Source: Progne subis subis (lineage: Eukaryota > Chordata > Aves > Passeriformes > Hirundinidae). Taken from it: a stretch of DNA of 64,000 nt. The DNA lies in the NCBI GenBank assembly GCA_022316685.1, contig JAKJHU010000083.1, positions 2,542,001 to 2,606,000 on the forward strand, in the 5' to 3' direction. The notes beneath the pieces were generated by a model that was given only the letters and a program-made list of their open reading frames with translations, was not told where the DNA came from and ran no database searches. The position numbers and the translations under genes are program-made. The stretch's first letter is position 1; each line of letters opens with the position of its first letter. Positions 29,208-43,800 of the stretch are shown in pieces.

Positions 29208-31841
29208 TGAACAGCCGCTCGCGGGATCTGTTCAGCATCGACCCGCGGGCCGGGCTCATATCCACCACCCAGGCCCTGGACCGCGAGAGCATGGACCTGC
29301 ACTACTTCCGAGTGACGGCCACGGACCACGGGGCACCACGGCTCTCTGCCACTACCATGGTGGCCATCACTGTGGCTGACCGCAATGACCACGACCCCGT
29401 CTTCGAGCAGGGCGAGTACCGGGAGACTATCCGGGAGAACGTTGAGGAGGGATACCCCATTCTGCAGCTACGGGCCACCGATGTCGACTCTCTGCCCAAT
29501 GCCAACATCCGCTACCGCTTTGTCAATGAACAGGCTGCCTATGATGTCTTTGAGATTGATCCCCGCTCCGGCCTCATCACCACCAGTGGGCCAGTGGACA
29601 GGGAGAAAATGGAGAAGTACTCCCTGGTGGTGGAAGCCAATGACCAGGGCAGAGAGCCAGGGCCCCGCTCAGCCACTGTCAAGGTCTACATCACGGTCCT
29701 TGATGAGAATGACAACATTCCTCAGTTCAGCGAGAAGCGCTACATTGTCCAAGTGAGGGAGGACATACGGCCCCACACCGAGATCCTGCGGGTCACCGCC
29801 ACGGACCTCGACAAGGACAACAATGCGCTGGTGCACTACAACATCATCAGTGGGAACAGTCGTGGTCAGTTCTCTATTGACAGTGTCACTGGGGAAATAC
29901 AGGTGGTGGCCCCCCTGGATTTTGAGGTGGAGCGGGAGTATACCCTGAGGATTCGGGCTCAGGATGCGGGGCGTCCTCCCCTTTCTAACAACACTGGCAT
30001 GGCGAGCATCCAGGTGGTGGACATCAATGACCATGCCCCCATTTTTGTCAGCACCCCTTTTCAAATCTCTGTCCTGGAGAATGCTCCCTTTGGCCATTCT
30101 GTCATCCACATCCAGGCCGTGGATGCAGACTACGGTGAGAACTCACGCCTGGAGTACAAACTAACAGGGGTCTCAGCTGACACACCCTTTGTGGTGAACA
30201 GTGCCACGGGGTGGATCACAGTCAGTGGGCCCTTGGACCGGGAATTGGTCGAGCACTATTTTTTTGGGGTAGAGGCTCGTGACCATGGCTCTCCATCTTT
30301 ATCTGCCTCGGCCAGCGTCACCATTACTGTCATGGATGTCAATGACAACCGTCCTGAGTTCACCCAGAAGGAATACTTCATCCGCCTGAACGAGGATGCA
30401 GCCGTGGGGACCAGCGTCCTCAGCGTCACAGCAGTTGACCGGGATGTGAACAGTGCCATCACATACCAGATCACAGGAGGTAACACACGGAACCGCTTTT
30501 CTATCAGCACGCAAGGTGGGCTGGGGCTTATCACTCTGTCTCTGCCACTGGACTACAAGCAGGAGAGACGCTATGTGCTCACCGTGACAGCCTCTGATCG
30601 CACCCTGCGTGACAACTGCCACGTTCACATCAACATTACTGATGCCAACACACACCGGCCTGTGTTCCAGAGTGCCCACTACTCTGTGAGCATCAATGAG
30701 GACCGGCCTGTGGGCAGCACCGTGGTGGTGATCAGTGCCATGGATGATGATGTGGGAGAAAATGCTCGTATCACGTACTACCTGGAAGACAATGTCCCTC
30801 AGTTTCGTATTAATCCAGACTCTGGGGCCATCACTCTCCAGGCTGAACTGGACTATGAGGACCAGGTCACATATACATTGGCTATCACTGCCAAGGACAA
30901 TGGGATCCCCCAGAAGGCGGACACCACATATGTTGAAATTATGGTGAATGATGTTAATGACAATGCCCCCCAGTTTGTCAGCCCTCATTACCAGGGCATG
31001 ATCTCCGAGGACGCACCTCCCTTCACCAGCGTGCTCCAGATCTCTGCCACCGACCGGGATGCCCACACCAATGGGCGAGTGCAGTACACCTTCCAGAATG
31101 GGGAGGATGGGGATGGGGACTTCACCATAGAGCCTACCTCGGGGATCATTCGCACTGTGCGCAGGCTGGACCGCGAGAACATTCCTGTGTATGAACTGAC
31201 TGCCTACGCTGTGGACAGGGGCATCCCTCCTCAGCGAACTCCTGTCCACATCCAGGTTATCATTCAGGATGTGAATGACAATGCCCCTGTCTTTCCTGAT
31301 GAAGAGTTTGAGGTCTTGGTTAAGGAGAACAGCATCGTAGGCTCTGTGGTGGCCCAGATCACAGCTGTTGACCCGGATGAGGGACCCAATGCCCAGATCA
31401 TGTACCAAATTGTGGAAGGCAACATCCCTGAGATATTCCAGATGGACATCTTTTCTGGGGAGCTCACAGCCTTGATAGATTTGGATTATGAGACAAAATC
31501 CGAATATGTGATTGTAGTGCAGGCCACCTCTGCCCCTCTGGTCAGCAGAGCTACAGTCCACATCAAACTCATTGACCAGAATGACAACAGCCCTGTTCTG
31601 AAGAACTTCCAAATCCTGTTCAATAACTACGTGTCCAATAAGTCCAACACCTTCCCCTCAGGGGTCATAGGGAAGGTCCCAGCATATGACCCAGATGCAT
31701 CTGACCGCCTCTTCTACTCTTTTGAGCGAGGAAATGAACTACACTTGTTGATTGTAAATCAATCCAGCGGGGAGCTGAGGCTGAGCCGTAAGCTGGACAA
31801 CAACCGTCCACTTGTGGCCTCCATGCTGGTGACTGTCACAG
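28718..31841 (+). CDS. CELSR3: CELSR3 exon 1: signal peptide and nine cadherin repeats
   Basis: 3124 nt ending in phase 1 before GTAGGG. It has a hydrophobic leucine core at residues 24-38, then an Arg/Pro-rich stretch ending RRGRR. Nine cadherin repeats follow with repeated DxD, DRE and DxNDNxP calcium motifs (for example [22 protein letters not shown]). After the ninth repeat comes the flamingo-specific juxtacadherin segment. Confidence 0.96.
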
Positions 31842-34800
31842 GTAGGGGGTGAAAATCATTAAATCTTCAGTACATTACCTTTGTGAGGCTCTGCAAGGTC
31901 CCTCTGGGGAAATCCATTGCTCACTGGGGATCGGGTTGGGGACTGGTAACAAGATTTGTATTGGGAGTCTATTCCAGTCAGAGAATACTACTGGAGCGGT
32001 GTGATGGGTGGAGGGGTGGCATGGGAGGAAGGCTGTTGAGCAGTGCTCTTTAAAGGGACTATGGCTGGAAATGGCCTGCAAGAACAAAGCATCATTACAG
32101 AGCTCTGAGATCACTTCCAGCTGCTAGTGAGGCACCTTTGAGGGTGCTGTGGCCAGCCAGACTGTGTTGTGTGCCATAGGGTGGTGGCCCAGGAAGGAGG
32201 CGAATCCCAGGATGGCCAGGGTGCTGGCCCAGGCACTAGTACACTGTTTTGTTCCCAAGCCCAGGTGGCTCTTCTCTCTGCTGGGACTGAGTACTTCTCT
32301 GGCTCTGCACAGGAAGGAGGGATTGAGCTCAGTGCAGAAGGAGCCCTCTTAAAACACCCAAACATCTATCTGCTGGTAGCAGTCCGGATTCTGGCTGTGG
32401 CACCTGCCAACACTTGCTTTGCAGGGTGGCTTCTGAAGCTTAAACCACCTTTCTGCAGCCAACATAGTGTTGCAGGGGACAGCTGTGACAAATCTGCATG
32501 CAGCACTTGGAACTCTTGCATGGTGTGTGTTGTTGTAGTATCCAAATGCAGATGCTAGCTGTAGCTAGGGGTGGCTTTGTGAGGTGTTGGGGTGCCATCT
32601 AGCCCAGTTGAGGACAGGACAAAGACAGACCTAATGACTTGCCTGTAAGCAACCAGGGTTTGGACCTGGAGCAACCAGGGTTTGGACCTGGAGCTCCCAG
32701 GGCCTGAGCTTTGCCTTCACCACTAGTCTTTCTTAGCTGGTGGATGCATGATCTGAAATGGAGGCATCTGTCCATTGCTGAACCGTGTGGCTGTGGGAGG
32801 GAGGGCAAGAGCCCTCTCTAGAGGGGTCAAGCAGTGAATTGCCAGGAGTTCTTGGGGAGCTGTACTCTAAATTGTGATGCTCTGCTGACCATCAGCTACC
32901 AGCTGCCTTCCCTTTCAGCTCTTTTGATCTGCTTTATTCTGTGAGAGGAGGATCTCTTTCAAAAGATGGAGCGAGGGCTTTAAAAGGAGATCCGTACATG
33001 AGCAGCACCAGCCTGGCAGTGGGTTGGGGCTCTGTGGGGGCTAGTTGTAGCGGCAGGGTTGGCCGAGAGCAGCTGCAGGCAACCACATGCCCATTGCTGG
33101 AGGTGGGGGTGGTTTTGGCCTTTTCAGCTTCTGAAAAAACATACTGGGTATGTTTATGCAAGCCCTCACTAAGTGTGTTTCCTCACACTTAGTCACTCCC
33201 TGCACAAAGGCAGAAATCACATCCTGAAGTCCTGTATCAAGCCGCCTTGTGGCAAGGGGGCCCTTGCAATTAGAATGTCGTCATCTTCCAGCAGAAAGGG
33301 AGAATGGGAGAGGTGTGCTCGTAAAGGAGGGGAGAAGAGGGAAGGGGAAGAGCTGTTCTGGTGAGGGAAGTGAGATGCTGGAAAATAGATCTTTTGTTAG
33401 CTTTTATGTTGGCTGTGGAGGTGGAAGTCTTGTTTGGTTTTTCAGTCTTTGTTTTTGGAAGCCCCCTGCCCAGCTGGCAGCTCCACCGGCCCCATGCTGT
33501 CCCTGTGTGCAGAGAGAGGAGGATGAGTTTGCGGAGCTGGCAGCCAGGACGTTCAGACCCAGCTGCAATTGTCTGCCCCAGACACTGTGTCGTGACAGAG
33601 CACTTTCCTGCTGCCGCAAGGCTGCAGTAGCTCCTATGTGGGTGCCCCAAGGGTCAACATCCTAGGAGGGAGTGGCTTCCCTGCCTTTATGGTGCATTTG
33701 AGGGAGGCTGAATCCCCCTAAAACAAAGGGCAAGGGGCCGTTTTGCCTGCCTGTGAGCTGTGTGTTTTCTTAGCTCATCCCCTTGTAAGAGGCAGAAGAC
33801 TTGGGCCATCACAAACCAGTGCCTTTCCAGTGGGGCTGATTGCCTCAAAACTGGCCTCAGCTTCTTATAGGAAGCTTATAGGTGTGGACACCTCTGTCTG
33901 CTAAAATTTGCTCTTGGGCTGCTGAGGATGCAGGACAATGGGATGGAGGGGCTGTCTATGGCCAGCAGCACTGTGAAATTGGGGCAGTGTAAGAGACTGA
34001 CATGATGTTGACTTTAAACCATTTCAGACTGGTTTCTGTGGGTTTGATGGCAAGTGTGGAGGCTCAGCTGCAGGAGAAGGACATTCATCTTTTGTGCTGG
34101 GTGATGGGAGCCAGATTTACTTTCATGATCTCTTAATGAGTAAAGTGTTTTAAAAATGTTGAGAGGTCTGCCAAAGCCCTTCAGCAGTGGTGAGGAATGT
34201 TCACTGTACCGATACCTGTCTCTTTTCCTGACTTCTCTGTCCGGAAATGTATTACTGTTCCTCACCTGCAAACATGAAAGTCACCCTGTCTTTCCCCAGA
34301 GCACTCTTGCTGTCTCTGGGTAGCCACTGCAGTTGAAATATTGGCTTTTGCTCTCTTGGACACTTGCTACAACTCCGAAGACATAGAGCTCTTCTTTAGC
34401 TTTGTTGCTTTTGAAGGTGGTAATTGTCAGTCTTGGAATTGCAAACACAATGGCCCAATGCTGTCCAGCACAAGGGTTAGAGTCCCTTGTCCCTTCCCCT
34501 TGCTCCATTCCCTGTAGCTGTGTTTCTAGGACTACTCACTCTGCTGCATGAATATTCACCAGGCACCAGCTCTCCAGCTGCAGGATTTAATCAGAAAGGC
34601 TGAGTTTTCGTGATTAAAATGCCTCCCGTGAGGGGTCAGTGCCTCCAGCCAGCTTTCGGCTTTCTTCTGGTAGCTTTATTTTTTTTCTTTCCCCATTTGC
34701 AGTGGGTCATTCTCTTAACCATCTGCCTCCCTCTGCATGGAGGGAGGAGGCAGTCTTGGGTGTGATGCCAAGGTGGGACAGTGTTAGAGGAGGGGAGGGC

Positions 34801-37800
34801 TGTGGGGCTAGGCCTGGCTCCACATTGCTGTGGGGAACTAGGAAAGGGATGCTTGGCTTTCCTGCTGTGGGCTGGGCATCACCAAAGGCATAAGGTTCCC
34901 CTCAACTCACTTTCTTCCCCAGGCACAGGCTCCTTGCTCCTATGACATTACTGGCCTCCAGGTTGTCCCAGAATGTCCTCAGCATCATGTCATCCAAGGC
35001 CAAATAACAGCCGTAAATTAGGCAGATATCTGATGGAGACTGAGCAGCCCCTGGGGAGAGCAAGAGCTGTCCCCAGGCCTTGTGGCTGCTGGGTGAGCTA
35101 TGAGCTGGAGAGGAGAGGGGAGGGAGCTGGGCTCCTGTGGAGCTCATGCTTTCCTTGACTGGCGAGGAGAGGAGAGGAGAGAGAACCCAGCTTTATGCTG
35201 AGAAGAGAGCTAGTGTCAAAGTGGTGGTATCCTGGGATACTGTCTCACCAGGTGGTTCCTCAGGGAGAGCTGCCAAGCTGATGGTGGCTTGAGCATCTTA
35301 CGCCAAGTATGACTTGTGGCTTTCCTCACACTCCTCTCTCCCAAGGTCTGGGGGGTCTCAGTACCCCACGAGCCTCTTGCAGAGAGAATGTGCCTTGGTG
35401 AATGCAGGTGATGATGCCAGTGCCTTGCCCTGGGCTTAGACAGATGGCATGTCCAACCAGATGCTGAATGGAGCTGTTTAGTTGCTGCTGCTCGTGCTGC
35501 CCTCTGTGCCAGAGCAGGCAAGGTGTCACACAGAGGGGTAGTTCCTCACCATGCTTCCATATGGGGTGGGAGCAGTTTGACTTCAGAGAGAAGCAACCCC
35601 CCTTTCCTACAGGAGATTAGCTCCTGGAGCCAGCCCTATCTCCAGAGCACCAGTCCTGGTGCACAGGCTGCTGGTTGTACAGGAATTTGCAGGGTGACTA
35701 GAAAGCTTTCACCTTCTGAGGAGTAGAAGAGAGAGGTGGAAGAAACGGAGATGTTTCTATTTGTCAATCTTCCTGCACTGCAAACATCAAACAGGGCTAA
35801 GAGAAATCAAAAGACTTTGCAGCACAGCAGCCATGGGAAGAGAAGAACAGTAAAGGCAGCTTTGTATGTGAAGGCTTGGAGCTGAGGTATGGATGAGAGA
35901 TGAGTGGCTGGCATTTGTGCACCTGATCCTCATCAGGGATGGGGCTGACGGGGGTGACAGGAATCCTGGTGCTCCCCATGCCTCCTTGCACTGGGTTGGA
36001 GGAGGTGAGGCACATAGGAGAGGTTACAGCAAGGCTTGGGATCCAGGATTAGTCATGGGAGTCACTGTTGAGATGTGCTGATGTAACTGTTGTCTTGGTA
36101 TGATGATGGAGAGCCAGTTTTCCAAGGAAATGTATGGGTTTGAGGCTCTCAGGTGAATGTGGGGTGGGAGATTGGAACAAGAGATGACAGCTGTGTGCTG
36201 CTCGCGCCCATGGGGCACCAGCATTGGGGTTAGAGCAGTGGGCTGGAAGATGGAGTAAGGTCCTTGATGAGCCCCATTGAGCATTTCTGGGGCCGCCAAG
36301 GTTGGCACAGTCTTGCCTTACCATGCTGAAGTCTGGGTCTGCCTGCTGGAGCCTATTCTAGTAGGCCCAGAAGGAGAGGACCGGGTGATTGGAGGCATCC
36401 TCCTGGGAAGCATCAGACAGGCTTCTCCCAACTGGTTGCCCTGGCCAAAGCTGCTAGCAGATGGAGTATCCTGGGGTATTAGGATCCATTTGGTTTCTGG
36501 GAGTTGGGTAGGTGGGGTGAGGCAGGGACCCATGATCACAGATCTCCTAGGCTGGAAGCTGCACCATTGCCCATTTGAGCTGTGCTGTGTTGCCTGTGCC
36601 CCTTACAGCCTGAGCCTCTGACCAGGAGTGCACCCGATGTGCGGTGGGTGAGCTGCTGCTGCTGGCCAAGATCTGGGAGAGAGCGGGCAGGCATACTCCT
36701 TCCAAGTGTCCCTGTGTTCTCTGCTCCTGCTTGGAGATTGCTCATGTGGTGTGGGATCCCAAAGGGAATGAGTTTGTTTCCAAGGAAAACAGAGATTAAA
36801 GAGAATTAAACAAACCTGAGATGGCCTAAGAGAGGAAGAGATGCAGAGCAGATGGTGAGAAGGAGGGAAGCAGGGAGACCAACACAAAAGCTTGGGAGAG
36901 CCTGGAGGAGGGAGGAAGGAAATGGCAGGAGGAGAGCATAGGAAGAGGCAGCATGGGGAAGGCAGACAGGGCATAGCAGGAAAGCAAAACACCCCAGGCC
37001 CTGGCATCAGCTCCTGTGTTTGCCAAACCTCCTGCTGGGACGTTCTTCTGTTCCTGAGCACCATTGTTCCTGAGAGCTGTTTGCTGCTGAGATCCAGGAC
37101 AAGGAGAAAACCTGAGAGTTCTTTCAGTGGAGAGCCTGATGGGGGGTAAAAGGTGCAGCCACACGGGCCACTTCCCCTCCATCCCAAGTGGCCCCCTGCT
37201 AGCCTCTGGGACTGTGGCTACAAGCTTCCTTAACCTGTTGGGGGCCACACTGGGGTGTGGGGCTCTGCCCTGGGCTGGGAGGGAGGAGGCCCTCCAAGCA
37301 GCCTCCAAGCAGGCAGAGACCTGCAGTATGTTCCTGTTCCCTCCAACAGACGGGATCCACAGCGTGACAGCTCAGTGTGTCCTGCGAGTCATCATCATCA
37401 CGGAGGACATGCTGGCCAACAGCATTACAGTGCGTCTGGAGAACATGTGGCAGGAGCAGTTCCTCTCCCCGCTGCTGTCTGCCTTTCTGGAAGGAGTGGC
37501 CACTGTGCTTGCAACACCCAAGGAGGACATCTTCATCTTCAACATCCAGAACGACACAGACGTGGGTGGCATGGTACTCAATGTCAGTTTCTCAGCCCTG
37601 GCACCATGGGGCGGGCGCTACTTCAGCTCAGAGGAGCTGCAGGAGCAGCTGTACATGAAGCGCATGGTGCTGACAGGCACCTCCATGCTGGAGGTGCTGC
37701 CCTTCGACGACAACGTGTGCCTGCGGGAGCCCTGCCAGAACTACATGAAGTGCATCTCCGTCCTCAAATTCGACAGCTCTGCCCCCTTCATCGCCTCTCA

Positions 37801-40800
37801 CTCCACCCTCTTTCGGCCCATCCACCCCATCACCGGCCTGCGGTGCCGCTGTCCCCAGGGCTTCACTGGGGACTACTGCGAGACGGAGATTAACCTGTGC
37901 TACTCCAACCCCTGCCTGAATGGGGGGATCTGCACTCACAAGGAGGGGGGATACACCTGTGTTTGCCGCCAGCACTTCAGCGGTGAGTGCTGGGGCTGGG
38001 GCCCTGGGGGGTGGGGTAGGTGGGGCCCTCAGCATTGCTGTAACCATGGCAGGTGCTTTTCCCACCAGGGCAGTGGGTATGAGAGCCTCAGTGCCTGCAG
38101 AGGTCCAGCTCTGCTCCCAGCTCTGTGTTTCCATGGTGCTGCACGTGCAGGGCTGAGGTTGCCATAGAAATCTGTCTTGTAAGGAGTTGGCATGGAGGAC
38201 TCTTGGGGACCCTGGCCATCGCTTTCCCTTTCTCACAGAGCAGGAGGACTAAGCTAGACTGTGCTAGGCTGGGGTACTGGAGGTTTCTCAGCTGTGCGCC
38301 ATGCAAGGAGGGTGATGGGCTCTGGGACCATCTGCTGGTTTCCGGCTGTGCCAGTCTTCATCTGGTTGGGCAGAGGTGTGGAGCCACACTGGCCCCATGT
38401 GCAGTGGCTAAGCTGCAATCCACCCAGAACAGAAGGGGGGAAGACTGGGCCTAGGTGCCCCACCAGGCAGGATCTGATCCAGGCAAATCTGGTCCTAGCT
38501 GGGGGGGCTGGCAGGGGAATTCACAGTCCAGCCAGTGTCTTGTTGCCACAAGTTCCCAACAGGCTGTGGAGAACTGGCAACTGGGGGATGAGGAGGGTGG
38601 CCTCAGGCTATTGAGGAGGGATCCCCTGCCTTGCTCTCGCTGCCTGGAGGGAGCATGGCAGCAGATGGCTGCCTGGAGCTCTTCTGTAGGTGGCTTCTGG
38701 TGAGATAAGCAGAGTCAGTGGTAATTAACCTCCAGCATTTGAAGCATGAACAGCCATTAGCAGAAGGGTTAATGAGCTCATTTGCCTGTCACTTCATGCT
38801 GTCTCCTCATCCTCCTTGTATATCACGGAGCAAGTAATGGGAGCAGGGCCTGGATGTAGGACTTCAGCTGAGTGATTCCTTGAGTTCTGTGGGGATAGCT
38901 AGCACGGGAAAATGGGCTGACATATGCCCTGGACTGCACTCTTAGGATGGCATGGGGCATTCCTGTTACCCGTGCTAGCAAGGTGCCAGGGTATTTGTTG
39001 TTCCCTGTGTTGCTCCCACTTGCATGCAGTGTTTGGAAGCTCCCGGTGCCATGGGTGATAGTTCTACAGCTATTAACAGGAGCTCAGTGGCATTGGGCTG
39101 TCCCCACACCCCAGAGACAGGACTAAGATGCCTATCCCAGGTTTGTGTGGGGGCAGGACCCAAGGGGGCACTCTCATCATTACCAGGACTTCCATGGCTT
39201 GCTTCTCCATTCTTAGGACTTGCAGCCCAGCGTCCTCCTGTCACATTCCCATGCTATACTGGATCCAAAGTTGCCCTTTCATTCGGACCTGGCATCACAT
39301 CAGTGCCTTGTGCCAGGCTGGCAGTGGTTGCTAGCTCACTGGCTACTGTGGGGAACACTTGGGTGTTGTATCCTTCACTGGCCCTCAGCTGCTCCACAGA
39401 CTCCTTCTCCTCAGCTGCCTTGTCCTGAATCCAGGCTGCGGTCTGCATTCCCAAGACAAAGAGCACATGGGTGGCTGCTATGTATGCATCCCAAGCCCTT
39501 GGCCTTGCTTCTGCAGGCGAGAACTGTGAAGTGGACAGCCGTGCAGGGCGGTGTGTGCCCGGCATGTGCCGCAACGGTGGCACCTGCACCAACGATGCCG
39601 ACGGCGGCTTCCGCTGCCAGTGCCCAGCGGGTGGCTTTGAGACGCCCTTCTGCGAGGTGTCCACACGCTCCTTCCCACCACGATCCTTCATCATGTTCCG
39701 GGGTCTGCGCCAGCGCTTCCACCTCACCCTTGCCCTCTCGTGAGTTCTCTCTTTCCTCCACTGCACACCAGCATCCTTGGTTCACCTGGCCCTGCGCTGG
39801 TAGCTCTTATGCACAGGACACTGGGCCAGTCCAAGAACTGCCTGATGCCCTCCAGACCCCTGTGTTACTGGCTTTGCTTCCCTATGGGGCTACCCTGGCA
39901 CCTTTAGCCAAAGGGCTCTGAATCTGCACTGGCATCAGCTTATCCCTTCCTGCAGTGCCTCTGTTCTTTGCTGCTGCCAGCTCTCTGCCTCCATGCCAGG
40001 CCCCTGTGCTCAGGTCTTAGTGTCCCTGTGCTGGGATGCTCGTGCATGCCACGGGAGAAGGGGGGTCTCCACGTGCTCCTTGCACACACCCTGCCCTCGT
40101 TCTTCCTACCCTGCTCCAGGTTCAGCACTGTGGAGCCCAGCGGCCTCCTGCTTTACAATGGGCGTTTGAATGAGAGACACGACTTCCTGGCTGTGGAGAT
40201 CATCCAGGGGCAGGTCCAGCTGAAATACTCCACAGGTACACTTCACCCTGTCTGTTGTGGGATAGGTGTCATGGGAGCTGTGAGAAGGCCTGTGCTGAGT
40301 GGGGAGAGAAGAGTGCTGCCCTGGATGGAACCTGTGCTAAGGGAAGCAGGGTTAAGAAGTGTTGGTGAGCATCAGTGGACAGTGCAGGGGGCAAGTTGTG
40401 TGTATCAAGACTCTCCCTGGGCTTAAGAGTGCGGTTTGTGAGTACAAACCAGGACAAATCCTTTCGCTGTCTCTGCTGCTGTTCTGTCCTGTTGTGTCAC
40501 TATGAGCTTCACAAGTGGATTTGGTGCCTTAGGAAGGGTGGGAACGTCTGAAGGCTGTCTGGCTTCCCTCAGCCTGCCATCATCCCTGTCTCCTCAGGAG
40601 AGTCCAGCACAGTAGTGAGCCCCTACCTGCCAGGGGGTGTGAGTGATGGGCAGTGGCACACGCTGCAGCTCCGCTACTACAACAAGGTACGTGTGCCCCA
40701 GCTGTCCCCAATGCTCATGGCTCTCTCTTGCCACAAGTAAGCGACTCTGGCTCTCCTGTTCTCTGGCTCTGTCCCAGGGCAGGGGCTCTGGAGAGAAGGT

Positions 40801-43800
40801 AGAGGAGGTTCTCAGCCCTTAGGGATGGATGCAATGGGTAGAGCTGGGTACAGGGACAGACTGACTCTCAGGACCTCACTTGGAGGCTGCAGGAATGTAC
40901 TCCATGCGGTGTCCTTGCTCATGTCCCTGCCTGGTGCTGCTTGCTGGCTCAGCTGGAGGTTTCCCTCCTGCATTGCTAACACCTCTGCATTGCTAACACC
41001 TCTGAGTTGCTGCACATCTGAGCCTAGGCCATGCTCAGGCCTTTCCTTGCTGTTGTGTAAACCCTTGGGTGCTTGGCTCTGGGGCATGTGTGCTGTTGAC
41101 ACACTTCATTTGCTTTCAGCCCAAGGTCAGCACCCTAGGGGTGGTGCAGGGCCCCTCCAAGGACAAGGTGGCCATCTTGACAATAGATGAATGTGATGCT
41201 TCAGTGGCCCTGCAGTTTGGCAGCGAGATTGGAAACTACTCCTGTGCTGCAGAAGGTGTGCAGACCAGCTCGAAAAAGTGAGTTCCTTGGAACTGCTGTG
41301 GTGAGGAGAGGTGGTCCCTGAGGAGCCAGGCCTTCACATCGAGACCTTGGCTGTGTGTTCCTATCCCTGAGGATGTCTGCTTCCCAGCCCTGTGCACTGG
41401 GGGAGCTAGCTGGGCTAGTGTGAGGTCACTGTACCTCTTAAAGCCCTGGGCTTCTGATCCTGCAGGTCCCTGGACCTCACAGGTCCCTTGCTCCTTGGAG
41501 GTGTCCCCAACCTGCCAGAAAACTTCCCCATCACTCACCGGGACTTTGTGGGATGCATGAGAGACCTATTCATTGACAGCAAACGCATCGACCTGGCCTC
41601 CTACATTGCCAACAACGGAACTGCTGCAGGTACCAGTGCCTCTGCTCCTGCCAACCCCCTGCCCCCCTCCTTCTCACACAGCAGTGCTGCTGGGCTGTAA
41701 CATCATCGCAGCACCACAGCTGGAGCTGAGCAAATTCTCACTGGAGAACAAGGTCTTCAAGGTCCCCCTGAATGATCCAATGAATGATCCTCAGCTAATG
41801 TTCTGGGAATGTCCCCTGATCCCAAGTGCAGAGCCTGCTGAGCTGGCTGCCCTGGGAGATGCTAGATCATCAGTCCAGCTTTACAGTATCTTTGTTCTGG
41901 CATAAGGAGCACCAACAGCCTTAACCCTCATCCCTGAGCAGGCACAGTCTGTGTGGAGACACTGAGCAGCAGGGCTTGCTCCTCTGACAGCCAGGGAAAA
42001 GGCCAGCAGGCAGGGGTGCCTTTCCACGTGAGCTGGGAGGAGGTGGTGGTGAACTGGTCGAGGCTGATACAAGTGACTTTCATACCTCCAGGTTGTCATG
42101 CCAAGCACACGTTCTGCGACTCCAGCCCCTGCAAGAATGGCGGCACCTGCTCTGTCAGTTGGGGGACCTACTCCTGCCTCTGTCCTGTTGGCTTTGGGGG
42201 CAAAGACTGCCGCCATGGTGAGTGAGTGGACAGTGCTGGGCACAGTGTGCAAGGCTGTGCTGGGATTGTTTTGGAAGCAGAGAAATGGGTCCATGTGAGA
42301 TGAACTAACTCTGCTGTCCCTGCATCTAGTGCTCCCTGTGAAGTGCTCTTCCCTTCTCCTCACCTCCACTTTCCTTTCCAGCTATGCACCATGCCCACTA
42401 TTTTCAGGGCAACAGTGTCCTGACCTGGGACTTCAAGGCAGATATGAAGATCTCATTGCCATGGTACCTGGGGCTGGCGTTTCGGACGCGCCAGCAAGAT
42501 GGGGTACTTCTGCAGGCCCACGCAGGCCAGTACACCACCCTACTCTGCCAGGTATGGCCACAGCCTCGATCACAGCACCATGGCCCAGCCTCTGCTGCTG
42601 TCTGCCCCAGGAGAGCATGGGGACCTTGTTCTCCCTGCTGCCTCCATCCCAAGCAGAGGGTAGTTGAGGGGAGAGGCATTTAGCAGGGATGGATTTTCCT
42701 CCCCATGCTTTGATGGAGGGTAGGCTGGAAGCAGCCAGAGTAGATGAGGTTTTTGCTCACTGCTGTCGTCGTCGTTCCCTTTCTGCAGCTGGCCGGGGGC
42801 CTGCTCTCCTTCATGGTGAGCAGGGGGTCAGGGCGCAGCACCAGCCTCATCCTGGACCAGCTGAAGCTCAGTGATGGGAAATGGCACGACATCCAGCTGG
42901 AGTTGCGGGACGTCCACAGTGGACGAGAGTCGCGCTACGTCATCACCCTCACCCTGGACTTTGGGCTCTACCAGGTAGGTGCTGCTTAAGACCCTGGCAC
43001 CAGGACAGGAACTGTGGGGAATGCTTGGCAAACACAGGCAGAGCTGTGCCTCAGCACCTCCTGAGAGGGCTGGGATAGGGCTGGTGCCTCATGCCTCATG
43101 TTAGTCTCTTCTGCAGGACACACTCGTTGTGGGAAATGAACTGCATGGCCTGAAGGTGAAACACCTGCATGTGGGGGGAGTCCTAGGTTCTGGCGAGGTG
43201 CAGAATGGGCTGAGGGGCTGCATACAGGTGAGTCCATTGCTCTGAGCCTTTCCTTTTCAGCGGATCTGTTTACATGGAGTGTTGGAAACACAAGTCTGAC
43301 AACTGCTGCCAGCATCCATCCTGCTGGTGTTACTCTCCCTCTGGGCATTCAAGGCTCTGAGGTGCCATGGCGTAGTGTTAAATAAGGTGGATAGGGAGTG
43401 GCTACTGCTAGGGGTTTGTGGAAGGCAGGAGGACAGGAGCCACATGTGTCTGTCCTAGCTTCACTGTGGGTTTGTCACCTGCACTGCAGGGTGTGCGACT
43501 TGGTGACAGCATCACTGGGACCATACTGCCCAAGCCCAACCATGCCCTGCGGGTGGAGGCTGGCTGCAGTGTACCAAGCCCCTGTGACTCCAATCCCTGC
43601 CCAGCCAACAGCATCTGCAAGGATGAGTGGCAGAGCTACTCCTGTGTCTGCCAGCCAGGTAGGACCTCCAGCACCCTGCCACTCCTCTGTTCTTTGTGCC
43701 TACTTATCTTCTCCTGTCCCTCTGTGACTCCCTCCTGGCTTGTGACTGCTCTCTTGTCCATGCCTTGACACTCTTTCAGACACTCATCAGTTTTTCTGGA

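Larger units (their letters stand above)
28050..29300 (+). promoter_or_regulatory. CELSR3: CpG island and CELSR3 promoter region
   Basis: A sharp rise in G+C and CpG covers the 5' flank and the first ~500 coding bases of CELSR3. There is no TATA box. A YY1-type AAGATGGCGGC at 28526-28536 suggests transcription starts close by, since such sites usually sit at or just after start sites. The exact start cannot be read from sequence. Confidence 0.75.

Noticed and set aside
30299..31612. 437-codon open frame on the minus strand
   Set aside because: It is the antisense shadow of the CELSR3 cadherin exon, whose repeated GC-rich codons avoid stops on both strands. It has no independent domain.
40120..40143. 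REST/NRSF-like half site (TTCAGCAC...)
   Set aside because: It lies in a coding exon and lacks the second half of the consensus.
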